64,000 nt of DNA from Prolixibacteraceae bacterium (GCA_019163175.1 JAFLKN010000029.1:1-64000), one strand, 5' to 3'. Positions 9,200-19,188 are shown, numbered from the stretch's first letter. The notes: generated by a model not told the origin, from the sequence alone. Numbers and translations are program-made.

Positions 9200-11755
9200 C
9201 TATTTCTGCACTGACAAGCTAAACTTCTGCCCGGCTTTTGCCTGAAATACAATGCACTCGCCATTGCTTTTATCCATGTTGGTTTTGATCGGTTTTTTAC
9301 CGACCGATTCAATAACAGTGACCGACCGACCTGGCCATGGATTCATGATTTGGCAAACATTGTCGTTCCTTGCTTCCACATTCAAGAAATACACTTCCTT
9401 TTCGTTTTTAGCCGCCGAAACCAGAAAAGCCCCTTTTGCCTGAAAATTTTTGAAAGCCACAACTTTATCCTTTTCAACAGCCGGGAAAAGATGTATTCTT
9501 CCGCTGCGGCTGTTTAAAAGCGTTTCAGCATTAAAGTCGCTCCAAAAAGCTTCACCTTTTGACTGTCCCAAAAGTGTTAATGTTTGCCCGGTTGTTCCGG
9601 CATTGTGTAATTTTTTGGAGGTGCGGAGCATCATTTCAATTTGCTCTTTTGGCGAATCCAGGGTAATATCGTCGGAAAGTAAAACCGGATATTGGGCTGC
9701 TTCGCCAAAATGGTCGGCTTCGTAGTGAATTGGTTCTACGCCTTCGATGGCGCAATACATGGGGCCTTCAGCACTTTTCCAAATTGGGTATGGAGCCAGA
9801 TTACCGGCAACTTCGCGCCATTGACTTCGCAAATCTTTATCAACATTTAGAATTTCGGATGCTTCAGCAGCTTTGTTCAACGCCCATTTAAACATGCACA
9901 AGGAGCTGATTACATCTTTATTCTTTGCAAGGCCGCCGTACCATCCCCATTTCTCCGGGTCCATTGATGGTGTGATGTGATAAAAACCATCCCCGCCTTT
10001 TTTTGCATAGGCCGCATAAAAAATGGCCATTTCTTTCAGGAGCGGGTAACAATCGTTTCGTAAAACATTGATATCTCCGCCGTAATCCCATTCATCCCAT
10101 GCCGGTCGGATAATCTGGGCCATCGTTTCGAGGCAAAACTCCAGGGTGATGGTGGTATGCAGAATTTTATCAGGTTTTACAGGTGGCTGGTAGCCGTGCA
10201 AGATGGCCATTCCGGGCATACCAAACATGTCGCGGGCATTGTTTTTCGCGCCTTCCATCCAGTGCTGCACCAACTGTTTCCACATTTGCTGATGGTCGGG
10301 CCAATTGCGCACAAAGTGCATGGTGGTGAATACTTCGTTGTAGCAGGGCGAACTGCTCCAGGCCTGCGCATCGCGCTCTGGATGCACATATTCGGCGGCA
10401 CACTCGTATTTGGTCATGTCGGTGTGGGTGCCACCTCCGTGGTGGTCGGCATAGCTGTTGTAAATACTTAAAATATCTTCGGTACATTTCGTTCCGTTCG
10501 AGCCAAAGAATACACGTCCGTTCTCGCGTTTGTCGTAAAAAGCATTCCACCAATTCGTATTTTCCCGAAGAATGCCATCAAAACCATCTTTCTCAGCTTT
10601 GGCCAGTCGTTCTTTTGCCAGTTTCATTAAATTGTCGCCATCCATCGATGTTACAATGGTAACCAGAGCTTCAAATTCTCCTTTTTTAGGCGAAAAATTG
10701 ATGGTTGAAGCTGCACCTGTTGCTTTGGCAATTCGCTTGTCGGGAGGTGGCGTTCCCAATCCCGGTATTCCTTCCAGAACCGTTACTTCTCCCGGCGTAT
10801 TCAGCACACCCATCAGGATATATTCAAAACCATTGGGAAAAGTTTTTTCTGCCGGAAATTTCTGCCGTATCCAGAAATATTTCCCATCTGTTCCGCTGGT
10901 GGGCGGATCCATCGGGAAATTAAAAGCACTGTCGGCAGCAGTTCCTTTTTTGATGTACTTAGTCCCCTCCTGGTTCATGTAATCTTCGTGGGCAGTATCT
11001 TTGTGACGGTACAACCGCAGCCAAATCGGTTTATTAATTCCTGAAAGCTGACCTTTAATTGCATACATATTACTGGTCATTCCAAGTACGTATTGCAGTT
11101 TTGCACTTGTGCCCTGATTCTTAAGTTCAAGCTCTGTAAGGCCATTGGCGCAACATTGTTTTATTTCTGGCAATTGTGCTCCTTCCAATTGGTCAATTCC
11201 TACAATAATCTGCCCGACAGGTTTCAAACAGGGCATCGCATATTCGTGGGGTGTACGATAGGGATCGTAGTATCCGCCATCTTTCAGCAGATAGCCATAA
11301 AACCAGGGCCGTTGACCATCATTTCCCCTGCCCACAAATCCTTTATTTGCAGGTGAATTCACGCCCTCAACTATCTCCTGCAAAGTTGGAGCTACCAGTC
11401 CGCGGGGATTGATTCGCCTGTCCCACACATTATTTTTGGTGAGACTGATCGTAATCTGCTCCGGAGGGCCCCAAAGTGTGGTGCGCATCTTCAGGTTGTT
11501 GATGGTCACTGCTTTTCCATCGCGTGGATAACACTTTCGGTTGGGCAGCGAATTGTCGGGAGCTAAAGTACTTCTAAGAAAAACTGATTTAGCGGCTTCT
11601 TTCAATGGGATTTCACGTTCCCAGGGAAGTTTTTGTGCATTTACAGTATTGGATGTGTTTACAAAAAGAAAACAGAAAATTGAAAAGACAAGAATTAAAC
11701 TTCTCCCAAACATTTGGCATCTGTAAAATTTCATATTCAGATTTATTTCCTTCAT
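9200..11755 (-). CDS. Large exported six-hairpin (alpha/alpha barrel) glycosidase-like protein, GH95-like
   Basis: Secreted protein of about 850 residues with a signal peptide (SLILVFSIFCFLFVNTSN, then VNAQ). The initiator is either the ATG at 11755 or the one at 11734. The C-terminal two-thirds resembles alpha/alpha-toroid glycosidases of the GH95/GH65 type: helices rich in Trp (NTNWWNAFYD, RNWPDHQQMWKQLVQHW) and, near residues 565-600, NDCYPLLKEMAIFYAAYA followed by DGFYHITPSMDPEKWGW. That arrangement is like the YP.LKEAA.F...DG....PS.SPE signature of GH95 alpha-L-fucosidases/galactosidases. I cannot assign a GH number with certainty. It sits at the head of the three-isomerase cluster. Confidence 0.7.
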   Translation of the reverse strand: MKEINLNMKFYRCQMFGRSLILVFSIFCFLFVNTSNTVNAQKLPWEREIPLKEAAKSVFLRSTLAPDNSLPNRKCYPRDGKAVTINNLKMRTTLWGPPEQITISLTKNNVWDRRINPRGLVAPTLQEIVEGVNSPANKGFVGRGNDGQRPWFYGYLLKDGGYYDPYRTPHEYAMPCLKPVGQIIVGIDQLEGAQLPEIKQCCANGLTELELKNQGTSAKLQYVLGMTSNMYAIKGQLSGINKPIWLRLYRHKDTAHEDYMNQEGTKYIKKGTAADSAFNFPMDPPTSGTDGKYFWIRQKFPAEKTFPNGFEYILMGVLNTPGEVTVLEGIPGLGTPPPDKRIAKATGAASTINFSPKKGEFEALVTIVTSMDGDNLMKLAKERLAKAEKDGFDGILRENTNWWNAFYDKRENGRVFFGSNGTKCTEDILSIYNSYADHHGGGTHTDMTKYECAAEYVHPERDAQAWSSSPCYNEVFTTMHFVRNWPDHQQMWKQLVQHWMEGAKNNARDMFGMPGMAILHGYQPPVKPDKILHTTITLEFCLETMAQIIRPAWDEWDYGGDINVLRNDCYPLLKEMAIFYAAYAKKGGDGFYHITPSMDPEKWGWYGGLAKNKDVISSLCMFKWALNKAAEASEILNVDKDLRSQWREVAGNLAPYPIWKSAEGPMYCAIEGVEPIHYEADHFGEAAQYPVLLSDDITLDSPKEQIEMMLRTSKKLHNAGTTGQTLTLLGQSKGEAFWSDFNAETLLNSRSGRIHLFPAVEKDKVVAFKNFQAKGAFLVSAAKNEKEVYFLNVEARNDNVCQIMNPWPGRSVTVIESVGKKPIKTNMDKSNGECIVFQAKAGQKFSLSVQK

Positions 11756-11798
11756 CGGTTTTTAACGTGTTTTAATTAAGCAGCAATTGTGCTCATTT

Positions 11799-13082
11799 TC
11801 ATTTTAATGCTCTTATCAACTTATCAGTCAACAGTTCTCTTTTTATTGGCGCCGATTTAATGATATCAGTAAGACGCTGGTGCCATTCCACATCACGCCA
11901 CATGCCCGCGAATTGCGGCCCACAAAAGTTGCTGGTAGCAATGGCAATCCATTGACCGGTCGAAGCAGCAGTTATGGTACCCAATTCGCACAACTCTTTC
12001 ACCCAATCCCACTTCAACAATGGCCAGTCTTTGTAATCCACTATTCCCCAACATTCGGTGGTAATAAGCGGGAGATTTGCCTTCGCGGCATGTGTAGCCG
12101 TAAGCTTTATTTTATCGGTCAGGAGCTTCTTCCAGTATTCTGTTTTTTCCGAATAAATCCCCTCGTATTCGGCAGCGAGGTTTTTATAGGCCTGGTTCGA
12201 AAATAATCCATCGAAGTCAACAGGCCTTCCGGCAGCTTTGCTGCGCTCTTTTACTTCGCGGTAAAATTCGCCGCCGTTTTCTTTTACCATCCAAATGTGG
12301 TGTTCGGCAAAATCGAAGAACGACAAATCGCGTTCGGAGTATTTCTCCACATCAAGGTTGTCGAACGAATAGTTAAACAGAATTTGCGGATACTGCCTGC
12401 GTACCAGCTCAATGGCTGTTTTCATCCATTTCATCGAAGCTTCGGTATGCCAGTAGCCCCAGGTAAGATTTGGCGGGTCGTTTTTAAAGTACGGCGCCCA
12501 AAGGTCTCCCGGCCATTCGTTGCAAAGGTCAACATAAAGCAGGTAGTCGAGCAGCCCGTCTTTTTCAATGGATTGAAGGGTTTTTATCCAGATTTCGGCA
12601 TGTTTTTCGGCCGAGGTAATCTTCATCCTGGTATTGTCGGCATCTTTTCTGTACCACGACGAAAGGCCAACTTTGATATCGTATTCCGCGCATTTGGCAA
12701 TGAACCTGTTCAGGTTTGGCTGAACCTTTACTTTGATGATATCGGGACTTCCCCAGTTTTGTATGCTCCAAACTTCGTGAAGTGTCCATTCCTTTTCAGG
12801 ATTTTCGGCCACCAGATGCGGATAGGCTTCGATGCGCACCGCGTTGTAGCCACGTTCTTTCAGACCGCCAAGCGCTTCGTCCCAATCTTCGTAACCGGCG
12901 CCTGACCAGCGGCGTTCAAGCCACGAAAAATCCCACATGGTGATGGCGCGGGGCGCTCCTTTCGCGTTATTTTTTGCTTTCTTTTTTTCTGAAGCCATTA
13001 CTTCGTTTGTTCCGTAAGCATTCAGCACCAAGCCTGAAGTTGCAGCAATGGCCGTATTTTTAATAAATATTCTTCTTTCCAT
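11799..13082 (-). CDS. Tat-exported cellulase-like TIM-barrel glycoside hydrolase, copy A
   Basis: Clan GH-A-type barrel resembling the sugar-binding 'cellulase-like' family. The N-terminus RRIFIKNTAIAATSGLVL looks like a twin-arginine signal. Candidate catalytic residues are Glu189 in LYVDLCNEWPGD (acid/base position, after strand 4) and Glu343 in LITTECWGIVDY (nucleophile position, after strand 7). The first strand carries ITMWDFSWLERRW, which the next gene shares exactly. It is about half identical by eye to the neighbouring 416-residue protein, so the two arose by tandem duplication. Hydrolase activity is inferred from motifs only. Confidence 0.8.
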   Translation of the reverse strand: MERRIFIKNTAIAATSGLVLNAYGTNEVMASEKKKAKNNAKGAPRAITMWDFSWLERRWSGAGYEDWDEALGGLKERGYNAVRIEAYPHLVAENPEKEWTLHEVWSIQNWGSPDIIKVKVQPNLNRFIAKCAEYDIKVGLSSWYRKDADNTRMKITSAEKHAEIWIKTLQSIEKDGLLDYLLYVDLCNEWPGDLWAPYFKNDPPNLTWGYWHTEASMKWMKTAIELVRRQYPQILFNYSFDNLDVEKYSERDLSFFDFAEHHIWMVKENGGEFYREVKERSKAAGRPVDFDGLFSNQAYKNLAAEYEGIYSEKTEYWKKLLTDKIKLTATHAAKANLPLITTECWGIVDYKDWPLLKWDWVKELCELGTITAASTGQWIAIATSNFCGPQFAGMWRDVEWHQRLTDIIKSAPIKRELLTDKLIRALK

Positions 13083-13090
13083 ACTTTCAG

Positions 13091-14341
13091 TTATATAAGG
13101 CGTTTACAAATATTCTTCCCAATCAATTCAGGCTGAATAGCTGATGATTTTATTAAATCGGTCAATTTCCGGTGATAGTCAATATCGCGCCACATACCCA
13201 CGAACTGCGGGCCGGCAAAATTACTCGTTGCGATGGCAATCCATTGACCGGTTTCTGCGGCAGCTTTTACGCCCACAGCGCACATTTCTTTCACGATTTC
13301 CCAATTCAGACCGGGCCAATCTTTAAAGTCAACTATTCCCCAACATTCAGTAGTGATTAACGGTTGGTTTGCTTTTTTGGCTGCTCCGGCAATTACGGTA
13401 ATTTCGTCGCGCAAAAGTTTATGCCAGTATTCCTTTTTTTCCAGATAAACACGTTCGCTGTTTTTCACCAGGTTTTTATACCCAACTGGCGAAAAACGTT
13501 CGTAGTTGTAACCAACGGCTTTCGAATATTCGTTGTCGTTGAGTTGCGCAATCCAGCAATGATGCTCAATCAGGTTAAAAAACGACAAATCTTTTTCACC
13601 ATAAAGAGCAGGTTGGCCTCCGGTAAACGAATAACACAGCGGCAATTCAGGATAGGCTGCCCGAACCAATTCAACCGATTCTTTCATGAATTTCATCGAC
13701 TTATCGGTTTGCCAATAGCCCAAGGTTTGTTCAGGAGGGTCGTTGGTAAAGAACGGGCACCAAATATCGCCTGGCCATTCGTTGCATAAATCAACGTATA
13801 AAATGGCATCGAACAGGTTGGCATCGCCAATGGTTTTCAGGGTTTTAATCCATATTTCAGCCATTTTTGCCGCCGAATCAATTTTCATCAAAGTCATATC
13901 AACGTCGCGGCGAAACCAGGTTGAAAGTCCAACTTTAATATCGCGGTCTCGGCATTTGGCAATAAACTGGTTTAGTAGCGGCTGAACCTGTACCTGAATC
14001 ACATCAGGGCTTCCCCAATCCTGAACGTTCCAAACCTCATTGAGTGTCCAGGTTTTCCAAGGATTTTCGGATACCAGTTGCGGAAAGGCATCAATACGCA
14101 CAGCATTGTACCCTCTTTCTGTGAGTTCGTCGAGAGCTTTGTCCCAATCTTCATAACCGGCACCGGGCCAGCGGCGTTCGAGCCACGAAAAGTCCCACAT
14201 TGTAATGGCCCGGGGCGCTATTTTATTCTTTTTTGTAGCTGCCACCAAAGGTGTTGCGCTATTCGACGCAATCAGTGTATTTCCGATAGCTCCCAGTGCT
14301 GAAACAGCAGCTATGTTTTTTACAAAATTTCTTCGTTCCAT
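13091..14341 (-). CDS. Tat-exported cellulase-like TIM-barrel glycoside hydrolase, copy B
   Basis: Paralogue of the downstream gene, separated by 8 bases. The same landmarks are present: an RRNFVKNIAAVSALGAIGN twin-arginine start, ITMWDFSWLERRWPGAGYED, YVDLCNEWPGD with the putative acid/base Glu, and LITTECWGIVDFKDWPGLNW with the putative nucleophile Glu. Divergence is concentrated in loops between strands 5 and 7, for example CYSFTGGQPALYG here against FNYSFDNLDVEKY in copy A. That would be consistent with different subsite preference. At 416 residues it is complete. Confidence 0.8.
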   Translation of the reverse strand: MERRNFVKNIAAVSALGAIGNTLIASNSATPLVAATKKNKIAPRAITMWDFSWLERRWPGAGYEDWDKALDELTERGYNAVRIDAFPQLVSENPWKTWTLNEVWNVQDWGSPDVIQVQVQPLLNQFIAKCRDRDIKVGLSTWFRRDVDMTLMKIDSAAKMAEIWIKTLKTIGDANLFDAILYVDLCNEWPGDIWCPFFTNDPPEQTLGYWQTDKSMKFMKESVELVRAAYPELPLCYSFTGGQPALYGEKDLSFFNLIEHHCWIAQLNDNEYSKAVGYNYERFSPVGYKNLVKNSERVYLEKKEYWHKLLRDEITVIAGAAKKANQPLITTECWGIVDFKDWPGLNWEIVKEMCAVGVKAAAETGQWIAIATSNFAGPQFVGMWRDIDYHRKLTDLIKSSAIQPELIGKNICKRLI

Positions 14342-14359
14342 ATGTATTATCGTTTAGTT

Positions 14360-15991
14360 TTAAAGGTTGTGAATAGAAAATACAGCAGTTCTTGATTGTT
14401 GGCTGTTACTTATTTTCAGGCAATAAATTCCATTTGGCAAGGAAAGATTCAAGCGTTGTTTCTGCTCAAATGAAACCTTATGCATCTGTACCAATCTTCC
14501 GGACATATCGAAGATTTCAATTTGATTATACTGAAATTCATTCGACTCAATGAACAGTTCTTTTTTAGCCGGATTTGGATATATCTTGATTTCTCGGGAG
14601 TTTTTTTCTTCAACAAATGTGCTGACAGTGTTTTCAATAATTATTTTCATTGTCATGGATTTTTCGCTACCATATTGATTTGTTGAGCTAATACTTATTT
14701 TATATTCACCGGCAAACTTTGGAGTACCTTTTAGGTGATAGGCCAACCCGGAACGTAAAAATTCGGGTGCATTACTGCTAATTCCTGACGGAAGTTCAGA
14801 GATTGTAGTATTGAAATTTGTAATACCATTCTGTCCGGAATTGGTAACTAAAATATCGAAATTGAATGGTTCGCCTGTTTTTCCATAGGCAATGGTATCG
14901 CTAAATAATACAGGGGTAAGTCCGTTGATACTTTCGTTTTTGCTTCGGCACAATCTCGCCTGTTTATAATAAAACGGTTGATTCAAGGTGGCAGCGGCAT
15001 ACCACAATCCTTTAGTAACAGATTTATAATCAGTGGCCTTATCGGCTGTTCCAGGATGGGTTTGCTGATAGTAAAAATTTGGTCCGCTTCGTGTATTGTA
15101 GGTGCAATCGGTAATACCATCATTTCTGATGCGCAAGGCTAACCATTGAGCCGATTTTTGCATTTTTGAATAACAATCGTCAGCCGGGTTTTTAAAATGA
15201 ATGAGTATTCTCATCATTCCCCAAAGTGCAGTTCCCTGATATCCGGTATCATACCCGTCATGTTCCATAAATATTCCATCTCTTGAACGGTAATTATGGT
15301 CATTTTTAAATACATTATCAACCCATGCTTTCCCATGTTTCAGATACTTGTCTAATTTATTTTGGGGTGTTGTTTTTAAAATATCATTAAGAATAATATA
15401 AGCAAACAAATACGCGCCGGCATTAATCAAACTTCTGTTGGGGCTTTCATAATCGCCGTGTCCCGCATGAACCGTATCGCGATTGAGCATGAGCGCATCC
15501 AGTTCTTTTTCAATTTTCGGCAGGAGCGGCAAAATACTTTCTTTATATGTTTCCCAATACGGACTTTGGTATAAAACAACTATTGCATGGCTCGACCACG
15601 ATAACCAAAAAAGTGAGGAACCTCCCGGAAAAGTACCATTAGAGTTCTGATATTTATAAGTGGTTTCTATTACACCAACTCCTTCGCGAACCCAGTCCGG
15701 GGTGTCCGAAAAAATTCCGGCGCACAACGCATCCATACCTCCCCGCTGATTATCGGCATTTACAAAATATCCGGCTTTTGCATTACTTCCTACCAAACCC
15801 GGGCCTGTTGGAAACGAGGTTCCGCCATAAACTGTAGAGTCTATTATTCCTTCAGGTACAATACTTTTTATCAATTGATATTCGTTTGAGTTGGTTCGGG
15901 TCCAGTCTTGTGACTGTGAAAATCCTTGGATAGAAAAACACAACAGTAAAAATACAATCTCCAGGTATGTAGTTTTCACAAGACGGTTCAT
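14360..15991 (-). CDS. Secreted alpha/alpha-toroid-like protein with Ig-like domain and T9SS type A sorting domain
   Basis: Extracellular or surface protein. It has a signal peptide (TTYLEIVFLLLCFSIQGFS), then about 330 residues of helical repeats with Trp/Gly-rich turns (LFWLSWSSHAIVVLYQSPYW, YDTGYQGTALWGMMRI) that look like an alpha/alpha toroid of the kind used by polysaccharide lyases and unsaturated-glycuronyl hydrolases. A putative Ig-like module follows (about residues 355-450, with SGISSNAPEFLRSGL). The last 75 residues are a type A T9SS sorting domain: IYPNPAKKELFIES, FDMSGRLV and LPNGIYCLKI. I do not recognise a specific family for the catalytic part. No active-site residue is proposed. 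Confidence 0.75.
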   Translation of the reverse strand: MNRLVKTTYLEIVFLLLCFSIQGFSQSQDWTRTNSNEYQLIKSIVPEGIIDSTVYGGTSFPTGPGLVGSNAKAGYFVNADNQRGGMDALCAGIFSDTPDWVREGVGVIETTYKYQNSNGTFPGGSSLFWLSWSSHAIVVLYQSPYWETYKESILPLLPKIEKELDALMLNRDTVHAGHGDYESPNRSLINAGAYLFAYIILNDILKTTPQNKLDKYLKHGKAWVDNVFKNDHNYRSRDGIFMEHDGYDTGYQGTALWGMMRILIHFKNPADDCYSKMQKSAQWLALRIRNDGITDCTYNTRSGPNFYYQQTHPGTADKATDYKSVTKGLWYAAATLNQPFYYKQARLCRSKNESINGLTPVLFSDTIAYGKTGEPFNFDILVTNSGQNGITNFNTTISELPSGISSNAPEFLRSGLAYHLKGTPKFAGEYKISISSTNQYGSEKSMTMKIIIENTVSTFVEEKNSREIKIYPNPAKKELFIESNEFQYNQIEIFDMSGRLVQMHKVSFEQKQRLNLSLPNGIYCLKISNSQQSRTAVFSIHNL

Positions 15992-16107
15992 AATAGTCGT
16001 TTAGTTTACAGTTTTAAAAAGCAGGATATATTTTCCGAAGTTTATTCCCATATTGACGAGTAGACGAATCATATTATACCTCAAATTAACCGGACACTAG
16101 TGATTAT

Positions 16108-17469
16108 CTATTTAAAGTCAGGCGTAACCAAAAAATAATCAATTTTCACATTAGGATTTTTATGACAGGTAAACCTTATTTTGTTGTCGCCGGCTTTCAG
16201 CGGAATGGTTCCAAGGTCAATTTCTTCCCAACCATTTGTTTTTTTAATGGGCAACCCACTCCAGCCAGCTAGCATAAATGGTCCCACAAGAATATCGGCA
16301 GGAAAATCGGCTTCAGCCGAAAGCCGGATTTTCAGATTGGCATTCATATCTTTTGCCACCTGAACCAGCACTTCGACGTAATCCTGCCTGATGTCGAACC
16401 CGGTTACATAACCTTTGCCTGAAAAGCCAGGTATCGAGGTTTCGACCTGTGTTCCAACCAGTTTTCCTCCTGCGGGCACACCATTTTCGGCTTCAAGATG
16501 GATGATGCTTTTGCCTGTTTTCCCACCTGTAATGCCAAGCGGATTTGGAACGATGGGTTTTATGGTTCCATCCGGATTATAAAACATAAAATCGGCCATC
16601 AGGCTGCGTTGCTCACTTTTGCCTTCAGAAACAATCATGCTGTGGTGAAAAGCCAGCCATTGCCCTTTGAATTTCACGATTGAACCGTGGTTGGTTCCGG
16701 CCTGTCCTTCGAAATAAGGAATGTAATTTCCTTTGTAAGTAAAAGGGCCAAGTGGTTTGTCGGCCACGGCATAGTACATTTGTTCGGGCCATTTATTGCC
16801 GGGCAGCGCCGGGTACGAGAGGTAGTATTTCCCGTTGTATTTATGCACCCACGGACCTTCGAATACTTCGAAAAGTTCTTTGGTGAGATTACGCTTTGTT
16901 TCAGGTTTTATCGAAAGCAAATCGTCGTTCAGCTCGGCAGCAGAGCAAGCACCGCCTGCTCCCCAATAAAGGTAGGCACGGTTGTCGTCGTCAACGTACA
17001 CACAAGGGTCTTGTCCCCATTCAACGCCTTTGATAAAGCCAATGTTTTTAAAAGGCCCCTGCGGAACATCGCTCACCGCCACACCCGTGCGAAACATGCC
17101 GGTTTTGGTTTCGTGCATGCAAAAAATAAGGTAATATTTTCCATGACGGTTTACGGCATCAATCGCCCATGCATAATCGGTGGCCCATTCTACATCGTCA
17201 ACCGATAAAACCCGGCCATGATCGGTCCAGTTTACCAAATCTTTGGTCGAAAACACATGGTAATCGAACATCGTGGCGTGGTGATTGGTTCCGGGCACAT
17301 CGTGCGATGTATAAAGCCACAGCGTGGTCGTGTCGTTTTTCCATACGTGTGCCGATGGGTCGGCAGCGTAAATGTATTTATTGAATGGGTTTTGAGCGGC
17401 TAATTTACTTGCAAGCATTAAAAACAGACAAGCTGTATAGAGAAATGTAGAAATATTGATTCGTTTCAT
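16108..17469 (-). CDS. GH43-family glycosidase with C-terminal CBM6-like module
   Basis: Five-bladed beta-propeller glycosidase, typically an alpha-L-arabinofuranosidase or beta-xylosidase. A signal peptide ends at about residue 26 (KLAAQ). All three catalytic acids are in place: Asp37 in YAADPSAH (base), Asp154 in GQDPCVYVDDD (pKa modulator) and Glu204 in VFEGPWVHKYNGKYYLSYP (acid). From about residue 320 a beta-sandwich with LEAENGVPAGG and an aromatic-rich end matches a CBM6-type carbohydrate-binding module. At 453 residues it is a common GH43-CBM6 size. It is likely to debranch the polysaccharide handled by the GH44-like enzyme. Confidence 0.9.
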   Translation of the reverse strand: MKRINISTFLYTACLFLMLASKLAAQNPFNKYIYAADPSAHVWKNDTTTLWLYTSHDVPGTNHHATMFDYHVFSTKDLVNWTDHGRVLSVDDVEWATDYAWAIDAVNRHGKYYLIFCMHETKTGMFRTGVAVSDVPQGPFKNIGFIKGVEWGQDPCVYVDDDNRAYLYWGAGGACSAAELNDDLLSIKPETKRNLTKELFEVFEGPWVHKYNGKYYLSYPALPGNKWPEQMYYAVADKPLGPFTYKGNYIPYFEGQAGTNHGSIVKFKGQWLAFHHSMIVSEGKSEQRSLMADFMFYNPDGTIKPIVPNPLGITGGKTGKSIIHLEAENGVPAGGKLVGTQVETSIPGFSGKGYVTGFDIRQDYVEVLVQVAKDMNANLKIRLSAEADFPADILVGPFMLAGWSGLPIKKTNGWEEIDLGTIPLKAGDNKIRFTCHKNPNVKIDYFLVTPDFK

Positions 17470-17508
17470 TTGGTAATGTTTTTATTGGTTTTCTATTTTT
17501 TGTTTGAT

Positions 17509-19188
17509 TTATGCCCAGTTAAAAGTTACTGTTTTGCCATTCAGTTTCCACTTTGCGGGGAAGGCGTTTTCCATCCAGTCGAGCGGTTCGCCAACGGGTA
17601 ATTCCTGCGATGCCATTGCAAAACATTCTTTGATAAATGCTTTTTGTTCAGGTCCGGTTGCCTCGGGTTGTGCCGAAATAAAAAGCGGTGTTCCGCTTTT
17701 GGCCACCAATTCCATCCACTGTTTGTTTTTCTCCCACGGAACTTTGGGTGTCAGTCCAACACAATCGCCATCGGCAGCGTAAAAAGTACCCTGATGTGCG
17801 CTGCGGAAAGCCAAAGTATTGACACCCATTTTGCGGGTCCTGTCCCATTCATGGCCGCTGGTATCGTCGCCAATGCGGTTCAGTTCGAACATTCCGGCCG
17901 ATAAATGGCTAATGGTATTGCAACCAATAATGTAGGTTTCATCTGCTGCTTCGCGAATGGTTTTATATAGCCCAAGTATGATTTCGGCATTGGTAAGCGA
18001 GTTGTCGTTCATCTTCCAGCCCGCTTCGGTCATGCGTTTATCGGCAATCATCTCGAAGCCCCATTTACCTAAAATATCGAAGGTGGTAAAATCTACCTTC
18101 ACCATTTCGTAACTCCATTCATTGTAAAGCCTGAAATAGTTGCCCACCCGTTCAAGGTTTTCAGGAATGGTGGGGTCGAGAATAGGCTGACGCGAACTAT
18201 CGCGACCTTTTATTGAAGGCAACAGCAAATTTGCCGGGTCTTTGAGGCTTGCACACAAGGGTCGGGTCCAGATACCGGGACGCATCCCAATGGTACGGAT
18301 TTTTTCAGCCAGTTTTTCCATATCGCCAAAATTGCTGTCAGGGGTACTCATGTTATCTCCAAAACAACAATCGTTGGGTGAATTGTCAGGGTTTTGAAAC
18401 CATCCGGCATCAATAACCGAAAATGGTCTGTTTTTCAAACCTTCGGCCATCGGCGCCATCATTTCGGTGTGTTCAATAATCAGTTTTTCTGAATTATTTC
18501 CATAGCTGAAATACCAGTCGTTGATGCCGTAAACGGGTTGTTTGGGCATTCGTGGTTTGTCGCACATTTTTTTCAGGAATTCCTTTAAAGCTGCAAAAGG
18601 CGAATTTTTATCCGACTTATAAACTACAATTTCGGCAGCTTTCAGGGTTCGGGAGCCCAACATCACGCCATTTCCTCCTGAACGGGTATCGAGCGTTAAC
18701 GAAAGGCTGTTTTCGGTTACCTGCCACGAACAAAAGGAATTGACACCGGTTTTTACCCCAAAGCCGTTGATTTCGTTTTTGGGAGTGATTTCCATGAAAT
18801 ACCACGGGAAGAATTCAGTTGTGTTAGGTTTATGCCACGAAACATCGCCATAAGTGCGCTCCCAGTGGTCGTTTAACATGGTAGAAGAAAGTTTTGAACC
18901 CGTATTCCAGACCAAAGTAATTTGTGACAAGGCCGTTTTTGGCGCATCAACCAATACTTCAATTGTATTTTTCCTGTTTACCAGCGAAACGGAAATATTT
19001 TCTGCGCCCCATTTCCCGGCTCCACTTTTCAGCAATGAAACTTCATTACCGGCTAACCAGGCGGTAACTTTATCAGGAAAGCTTAAAATATCGCTACTTT
19101 TTTCTGAATCAGTTGCAAAAAGAGATTTGCCAATCAGCACCGAACCCAACGCCAATCCTGATGTCTGTAAAAAATGTCTTCTTTTCAT
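17509..19188 (-). CDS. Clan GH-D (GH27/GH36-like) alpha-galactosidase-type hydrolase
   Basis: Exported enzyme; the start MKRRHFLQTSGLALGSVLIG is a twin-arginine-like signal. A beta-sandwich domain (about 30-200) precedes a TIM barrel (about 215-530). Clan GH-D landmarks: INDWYFSYG at the first strand, FSVIDAGW, GIWTRPL, EMVKVDFTTFD with nucleophile Asp366, and ELNRIGDDTSG with acid/base Asp441 or Asp442. The missing CXXGXXR/GH27 disulfide pattern favours GH36-like over GH27. Substrate class is alpha-galactosides by family; the exact linkage is not visible. It ends 39 bases before the GH43 gene. Confidence 0.8.
   Translation of the reverse strand: MKRRHFLQTSGLALGSVLIGKSLFATDSEKSSDILSFPDKVTAWLAGNEVSLLKSGAGKWGAENISVSLVNRKNTIEVLVDAPKTALSQITLVWNTGSKLSSTMLNDHWERTYGDVSWHKPNTTEFFPWYFMEITPKNEINGFGVKTGVNSFCSWQVTENSLSLTLDTRSGGNGVMLGSRTLKAAEIVVYKSDKNSPFAALKEFLKKMCDKPRMPKQPVYGINDWYFSYGNNSEKLIIEHTEMMAPMAEGLKNRPFSVIDAGWFQNPDNSPNDCCFGDNMSTPDSNFGDMEKLAEKIRTIGMRPGIWTRPLCASLKDPANLLLPSIKGRDSSRQPILDPTIPENLERVGNYFRLYNEWSYEMVKVDFTTFDILGKWGFEMIADKRMTEAGWKMNDNSLTNAEIILGLYKTIREAADETYIIGCNTISHLSAGMFELNRIGDDTSGHEWDRTRKMGVNTLAFRSAHQGTFYAADGDCVGLTPKVPWEKNKQWMELVAKSGTPLFISAQPEATGPEQKAFIKECFAMASQELPVGEPLDWMENAFPAKWKLNGKTVTFNWA

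Noticed and set aside
9184-9312. N-terminal extension of the third isomerase-like gene
   Set aside because: It overlaps the preceding gene's end and would bury the twin-arginine signal.
12297-12905. 202-codon plus-strand open frame
   Set aside because: Antisense shadow of the cellulase-like gene, which carries signal and catalytic motifs.
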